Shown here: one piece after another, positions 59,053 to 64,000 of the stretch
How positions within the stretch are numbered: position 1 is the stretch's first letter
Layout of the letters: each line of letters begins with the position of its first letter
Assembly: GCA_011033025.1 (NCBI GenBank)
Contig: WFMF01000029.1
Coordinates: 186,001 to 250,000 of the forward strand
Direction: 5' to 3'
DNA from: Beroe forskalii
Taxonomy: Eukaryota > Ctenophora > Nuda > Beroida > Beroidae
Length of the DNA stretch: 64,000 nt
Notes under the pieces: generated by a model
The model's database searches: none
Seen by the model: only the letters and a program-made list of their open reading frames with translations
Told to the model about the DNA's origin: nothing
Program-made: the position numbers and the translations under genes

Positions 59053-59587
59053 ACTCCTCGATGTACACCACATTCAAGACCACTGACTTTTGGTGCATCT
59101 CTTTGACTTTAATTCCTTTATACGGTTATAGAGCTGGTTGAAATATATCCCAGACGAAGACATGATCATGTAAATTTGTTCTGTATATAAAGATGAAACT
59201 TAACCCTACAATTGTAACCTGAATAACAAAATGTGACTTTTATAAGTATTTATTATGAACTATTTATTACTCAATCTTTAATTAAGATGATGACTTATAT
59301 TCTATTTAAATCTGTTTGCAGTATCAAATTCAGTATAGAAATACTGATGTTTTTAATTTTGCAAGTGATTAAATTATTAATTTATATGCCTTGATGGTTA
59401 TAAGAAATAAGCTAATTTTCAATTCTTGATTTCTGCTGGTCAGAAGCACTGATTACAATTAAATACATTTTTAAATTTTGCAAAGACTGGCTTAGACGTT
59501 TTAACTTTTTCTTAACATCTGTTTTCATCCTGCTCGTTAAGGCAGTGGCCCGACCAGGGGTCTTTAGAGAAATATATATATATAGTG

Positions 59588-60901
59588 TGTCCCGTTTAAG
59601 TTCGTAAATTTTGAATACACTCTGCATCTACTGCAATAGAGATAAACCCTAAATGGTTCTGTAGATTGGAGTAAATAGATGAACATTTAGGCATATCTTG
59701 GCCTGATTTGGTTTTCAGAAGTTTGAGTCCATATTTCTTCACGTTGACTGGAAGTGTGAAAAAAACATGTTATTGAAACGTGCATTTGAGGTCATCACTT
59801 TGAAAGATTCAATGGTCGTCCAGGAAGCAACCTGGATACCACACCAAAATTTTACCTACCCTTGGTACTCTCCAGTGTATCAGCAAAATATTTTGTGACC
59901 ATAGAACTGCTCACGACAGCGGAAACGACGAAAATCATCGATCAAAGAAGCTGAGGTGAAAAGTGTGCAAACCTCGTTTCAAATAACCCAGCTCCCGTAA
60001 CTTCAAAAAACATCAACCAAACATCATTCATTGGAGCTGAAAATTTCTACGATTGTTCGTCTGAGAATACTGATGGAAGCCCATGAGGCAAAATTTCAAA
60101 TCTGATTGAAAGACAAGCAGAGGAAGGCCTGGTTCGCAGCCAGCAGGGGCGGGCTTAGAGAATAGCGCTTATTACCTTTAGTTTGTTTCCCGGCAAATCA
60201 TGGTTTTACAGTCATGGGATATCCCAGAATTGGCCTCAATAATTTTGGACGTTTAACAGGGACACTGTTCAGCCTCTTGGAAGTCGGTTAACACCTATTG
60301 AAGTCATGGTTTGAGGCGCTTTAAGCCCCAAAATCTCCATTTTCCTTAATTATTCAACGAAAATGGCTCCCACAACGAGATTAACGGGCATATTCACTAT
60401 GATTATCTGTCGTGGTTTTTGCGTCAGCTGATGTAGAAACACATGCTGAAGTCGTCATGGATTATGCAAGTTAATAGAACACCTCAAATGGCTCTTAAAA
60501 ATCGAGCCATTATTGACATGCATTTTCGAGGGAGAGCAGTAAGGAAACACATCTTCATGTCATGGCCTCCCTACTCCCAAGATTTGACTCCCGTTGATTT
60601 CTGGCTATGGCTGACACTCACAAGAAACATCTTCAATGGAAAACAATAGCCGTTTACCACTATGACTCTCCTGGAACGAGCTGTAATTTGGGGATTCAAG
60701 AAACTACAAAGGGGTAATTTTGCTCATTTGAGGCCTAAAGTCGAGAGGCGATGGACAAGTTGTGTCGATAACAACGGTTATGGAAGTTAATTTACCATAA
60801 ATGTTCATCATTTTGCTCTGAAATGATGTGTGAAATTTGTCCATAAGTCAATTTTTAAGAATGAAAATGTAACTTTAAAATTTACGAACTTAAACGGGAC
60901 A
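59588..60901 (+). mobile_element. Tc1/mariner element with decayed transposase
   Basis: Perfect 25-bp inverted ends, TGTCCCGTTTAAGTTCGTAA plus ATTTT, at 59,588-59,612 and 60,877-60,901. They sit within a TA repeat that appears to be the LINE tail. Length is 1,314 bp, the usual size for mariner. The transposase is ruined: only a part near 60,443-60,649 can be read, including WPPYSQDLTPVDFWLW, the region around the last catalytic acidic residue. The residues where QxDxAPxH is expected read QVNRTPQM, so the second catalytic Asp is lost. The intact ends suggest it was moved by another copy's transposase. Confidence 0.85.
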
Positions 60902-60917
60902 TAGTATATATATATAT

Positions 60918-62278
60918 ATGCTGCAGGAGACTCTGTTGGCCCGGCTCTATCTACTTATCTACCCCATTTGATTATGCTTGCTGCAGGAGACTCTGTGAGC
61001 CCGGCTCTATTTACTCCATTTGATTATGCTTGCTGCAGGAGACTCTGTGGGCCCGGCTCTATCTGCCCCATTTGATTATGCTTGCTGCAGGAGACTCTGT
61101 GGGCCCGGCTCTATTTACTCCATTTTATTATATGCTTGCTGCAGGAGACTCTGTTGGCCCGGCTCTATCTACCCCATTTGATTATGCTTGCTGCAGGAGA
61201 CTCTGTGAGCCCGGCTCTATTTACTCCATTTGATTATGCTTGCTGCAGGAGACTCTGTGGACCCGGCTCTGTCTACCCCATTTGATTATGCTTGCTGCAG
61301 GAGACTCTGTGGGCCCGGCTCTATCTGCCCCATTTGATTATGCTTGCTGCAGGAGACTCTGTGGGCCCGGCTCTATTTACTCCATTTTATTATATGCTTG
61401 CTGCAGGAGACTCTGTTGGCCCCGCTCTATCTACCCCATTTGATTATGCTTGCTGCAGGAGACTCTGTGAGCCCGGCTCTATTTACTCCATTTAATTATA
61501 CTTGCTGCTGGTGACTCTGTGGGCCCGGCTCTATCTACCCCATTTGATTATGCTTGCTGTAGTTGACTCTGTGTGCCCGGCTCTATCTACTCCATTTGAT
61601 TATGCTTGCTGTAGTTGACTCTGTGGGCCTGGCTCTATCTACCCCATTTGATTATGCTTGCTGCAGGAGACTCTGTGGGCCCGGCTCTATCTACTCATTT
61701 GATTATGCTTGCTGTAGTTGACTCTGTGTGCCGGCTCTATCTACTCCATTTGATTATGCTTGCTGTAGTTGACTCTGTGTGCCCGGTTCTATCTACTCCA
61801 TTTGATTATGCTTGCTGTAGTTGACTCTGTGGGCCTGGCTCTATCTACCCCATTTGATTATGCTTGCTGCAGGAGACTCTGTGGGCCCGGCTCTATCTAC
61901 TCCATTTGATTATGCTTGCTGCAGGAGACTCTGTGGGCCCGGCTCTGTCTACCCCATTTGATTATGCTTGCTGCAGGAGACTCTGTGGGCCCGGCTCTAT
62001 CTGCCCCATTTGATTATGCTTGCTGCAGGAGACTCTGTGGGCCCGGCTCTATTTACTCCATTTTATTATATGCTTGCTGCAGGAGACTCTGTTGGCCTGG
62101 CTCTATCTACTCCATTTGATTATGCTTGCTGCAGGTTACTCTGTGGGCCCGGCTCTATCTACCCCATCTGATTGTGCTTGCTGCAGGACTCTGTGGGCCC
62201 GGCTCTATCTACTCCATTTGATTATGCTTGCTGCAGGAGACTCTGTCGGCCCGGCTCTATTTACTCCATTTGATTATT
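60918..62278 (+). repeat. 52-bp satellite, array 3
   Basis: About 26 monomers of the same 52-bp satellite. The variant TTTACTCCATTTTATTATATGC appears near 61,112, 61,378 and 62,054. The spacings of 266 and 676 bp are near multiples of the monomer, indicating higher-order units. The monomer order resembles that of array 2. The array ends at TTTGATTATT, directly against LINE fragment 2. Confidence 0.95.
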
Positions 62279-63075
62279 AAAAGTGACAATAAATCGGCAA
62301 CTGTAGGAGTAGTGTACCGCCCACCAAGTGGAGTGCTTAATGATGCTATCAGTGAGTTTAGCAGGATTGCTGAACAACTTCCAAAAGATTCTCATATAAT
62401 AGGCGACTTCAATATTGATATGCACAAAGATAGCTCTAGAGAAGTTCAATTATTGGAAGACTCAACACTAGCCTTTGGACTTTATCCTCAAATCTCAACC
62501 TACACTCACGAGAAACCAGGATGCAGGAAAACTTGCATAGATAACATTTTCACAAATGACCCAGAAAGTATACATCTCTCAGGGACACAAACTGCACATT
62601 TCTCATCACTTAGCTGTATTCCTAATACAGATAGTATTACTATAGTGGTAAGGCAAGTAAGCTTATTCAATACTATGATTATTGCAACTCTAATGTTGAA
62701 AAATTTAAAATTGAACTAGGCAAGGAACTCTTAAATAACCCCCTAACAACTTTAAAATTCTCAACCTTATTTCATCTTAAGTTAAGACCAATCATGCAAA
62801 CTTGATATACCAAAATGTTCTGGCGTACTCATTAATAACCCGTGGATAACAAATGGGCTTATTGTCTCCATTGCTATGAAGGACAAATTGACAAATTATG
62901 GCAATCGACTATGAAGAAAATGTATTCATAAGCTCAATGAACCAACCGATAGAAAATTGCGAGTTGTTCTTTCTGTGTTGATATTCAGACAGATATGAAA
63001 AATTTAGTAAGTATAGAAAAACACTGAAATATTTGATCAACGAAAGAAAATCGAAATATACTTCACCTATTGTAT
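62279..63075 (+). pseudogene. Fragment of a second LINE (endonuclease and linker)
   Basis: The readable part is SATVGVVYRPPSG, HIIGDFNIDMHKD and CIDNIFTND, endonuclease motifs of a CR1/L2/RTE-like type distinct from the 55-59 kb element. After frame breaks, INNPWITNGLIVSIAMKDKL and KYRKTLKYLINERKSKY match the usual linker before the reverse transcriptase. The copy is truncated at both ends and inactive. Its 5' edge coincides with the satellite edge. Confidence 0.75.
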
Positions 63076-63545
63076 TCTTATGCTTCAGAAAAGAAAAACC
63101 ACGTTCTAAAATCATGCAAATGATACCTCCTCCCGTCCGTTATCATTTGGAAATCCCTTCGGCTGATGACGTCTTGGTATTATATTTTGACGGCACCTTA
63201 CGACTAACATGCAGATGAGCCCAGGTTCGAAAGGGGCGTTACGGCAACAACTGTCGCCGGCCCGAGCTTTCCAAAATGCCAAAATATTTTCAATTACTGT
63301 ATCGAGGCGGCAATTTTTACAAGACGTTTGGCTTCTGGGGCCACCGCCCCCAGACCCCCGTTAATTCTTCAATTTGAACTGTAAAACTAAATTACAATGT
63401 AGCTCGAAAATTCCCTCTGTTTCTCACTCACAGAATGTTTGTTTTCTAGGGGTTGTTGCCCCAAGACCCCTGCCCTGAATAAGTAAATTGAATTAGGGGC
63501 TATCCAGAAATGAGCTCATCACTTGGGCAAGTATGTTTTGGAAAT
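63076..63545. other. Non-genic stretch
   Basis: No exon recognised. GCCCCCAGACCCC and GCCCCAAGACCCC are short repeated words. GAGCTCATCA near 63,511 and its inverse near 63,580 form an inverted pair. Confidence 0.35.
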
Positions 63546-63599
63546 GATGGGGCAGTATGTTTGTAGATTTGCAAAATGATGAGCTCATCTACTACTACT

Positions 63600-64000
63600 A
63601 GAAGGGGGATGGGCCAGCGAGGGCCCAGGCGGCGCCCAGGAGAGGAAGCAACTGGCCGAGACAAGCGCTTCCGAGCTCCCATGCGCCCGGATGGGACGGG
63701 AGTCCCGTTCCTCCCCGTTGCCGTCCTGTCGGAACAGGACGGCGTTCCCGACCCAGCGGCGGGGTCGAGCCCCTCCTTCTGTGGCCGGAGCGAGGGCTAC
63801 CTCCGCGACATCCTCTGGGGACGGCTTGAGTGTACCCCTGTGACTGAAGGCTCAGTCCGGTGAGGGACAGAGCCTCAAGTAGTTGCAGAATCGTCGCATA
63901 CTCTCTTAGGTACCAGGCGACCAGTCCTGTGGGCGTAGCTGACGATCCTGTTGAGTTTGAACCTGTCCACGATGTCGGTACCTGCACAGTAGTAGGTGTC
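63600..64000 (-). other. GC-rich coding-like island at the window edge
   Basis: Base composition changes sharply to GC-rich. On the minus strand one frame reads IVDRFKLNRIVSYAHRTG and a shifted frame GLVAWYLREYATILQLLEAL. The second resembles the connection between reverse transcriptase and RNase H in Gypsy-type elements (G-L-x-x-x-Y-x-R-x-Y). It could be a retroelement remnant or an exon of a gene continuing past 64,000. I cannot decide. Confidence 0.25.

Larger units (their letters stand above)
54926..59587 (+). mobile_element. Jockey/R1-like non-LTR retrotransposon, nearly full length
   Basis: Two overlapping ORFs (54,950-55,624 and 55,614-59,052), then about 530 bases of 3' UTR ending in a TA-repeat tail. 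The element lies inside the 52-bp satellite: GCTGCAG precedes its 5' end and reappears after the tail and mariner insertion at 60,920. Apart from one frameshift in ORF2 it appears intact, so it is a recent insertion. Confidence 0.9.

Noticed and set aside
53925-62278. CRISPR-like array of regular repeats
   Set aside because: The monomers are contiguous with no unique spacers, in a eukaryotic context; this is satellite DNA.
63598-63987. A complete 129-codon gene on the minus strand at the window end
   Set aside because: The frame is open mainly because of high GC. Only the ~20-residue GLVAWYLREY stretch resembles a known protein region, and a neighbouring frame looks equally plausible.

Overview
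The window is nuclear DNA of an invertebrate animal. It holds intron-containing genes with GT-AG splice sites and families typical of metazoans: an aquaglyceroporin, two rhodopsin-type 7TM receptors and a membrane-anchored UDP-glycosyltransferase. It also carries a Jockey/R1-like LINE, a Tc1/mariner copy, several MITE-like hairpins, and very abundant satellites and minisatellites. I see no bacterial operons, rRNA, tRNA or CRISPR. The phylum cannot be fixed from the sequence alone.

Layout. 1-1.7 kb: an inverted-repeat element with degenerate TTAGGG tracts, then a 52-bp satellite array. 3.55-5.79 kb: an 11-bp GC-rich minisatellite closed by inverted arms. 6.0-6.6 kb: a 325-bp direct duplication. 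8.4-10.45 kb (+): an aquaglyceroporin gene, four exons recognised, first exon not found, four apparent single-base frameshifts. 13.4-16.8 kb (-): an eight-exon class A-like 7TM receptor whose exon phases all agree. 23.6-27.0, 30.1-33.3 and 37.4-40.8 kb: three ~3.2-3.4 kb foldback elements whose long arms are made of tandem sub-repeats; the last two share a conserved core. 41.2-42.5 kb: two small hairpin MITEs. 44.4-45.5 kb (+): an intronless-CDS 7TM receptor. 47.8-49.3 kb (-): a UDP-glycosyltransferase with one frameshift. 51.7-52.0 kb (-): the terminal exon of an unrecognised gene. 53.9-62.3 kb: the 52-bp satellite again, interrupted by a nearly intact LINE whose (TA)n tail is interrupted by a mariner copy. 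62.3-63.1 kb: a second LINE fragment of another type. 63.6-64 kb: a GC-rich, coding-like island.

The genes are unrelated neighbours and form no pathway. The most striking local pattern links several of them. In at least five introns, of four genes, the 3' splice junction together with the first bases of the downstream exon has been copied in tandem into the upstream intron. This gives arrays of decoy acceptors, and at the glycosyltransferase also copies of the start codon and signal-peptide region. The second is the pair of divergent foldback elements that keep the same ~160-bp arm architecture and the same core motif.

The aquaporin frame breaks (four in about 0.9 kb, three in short homopolymers) may be consensus errors or early pseudogenisation. 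Raw reads or RNA would decide.
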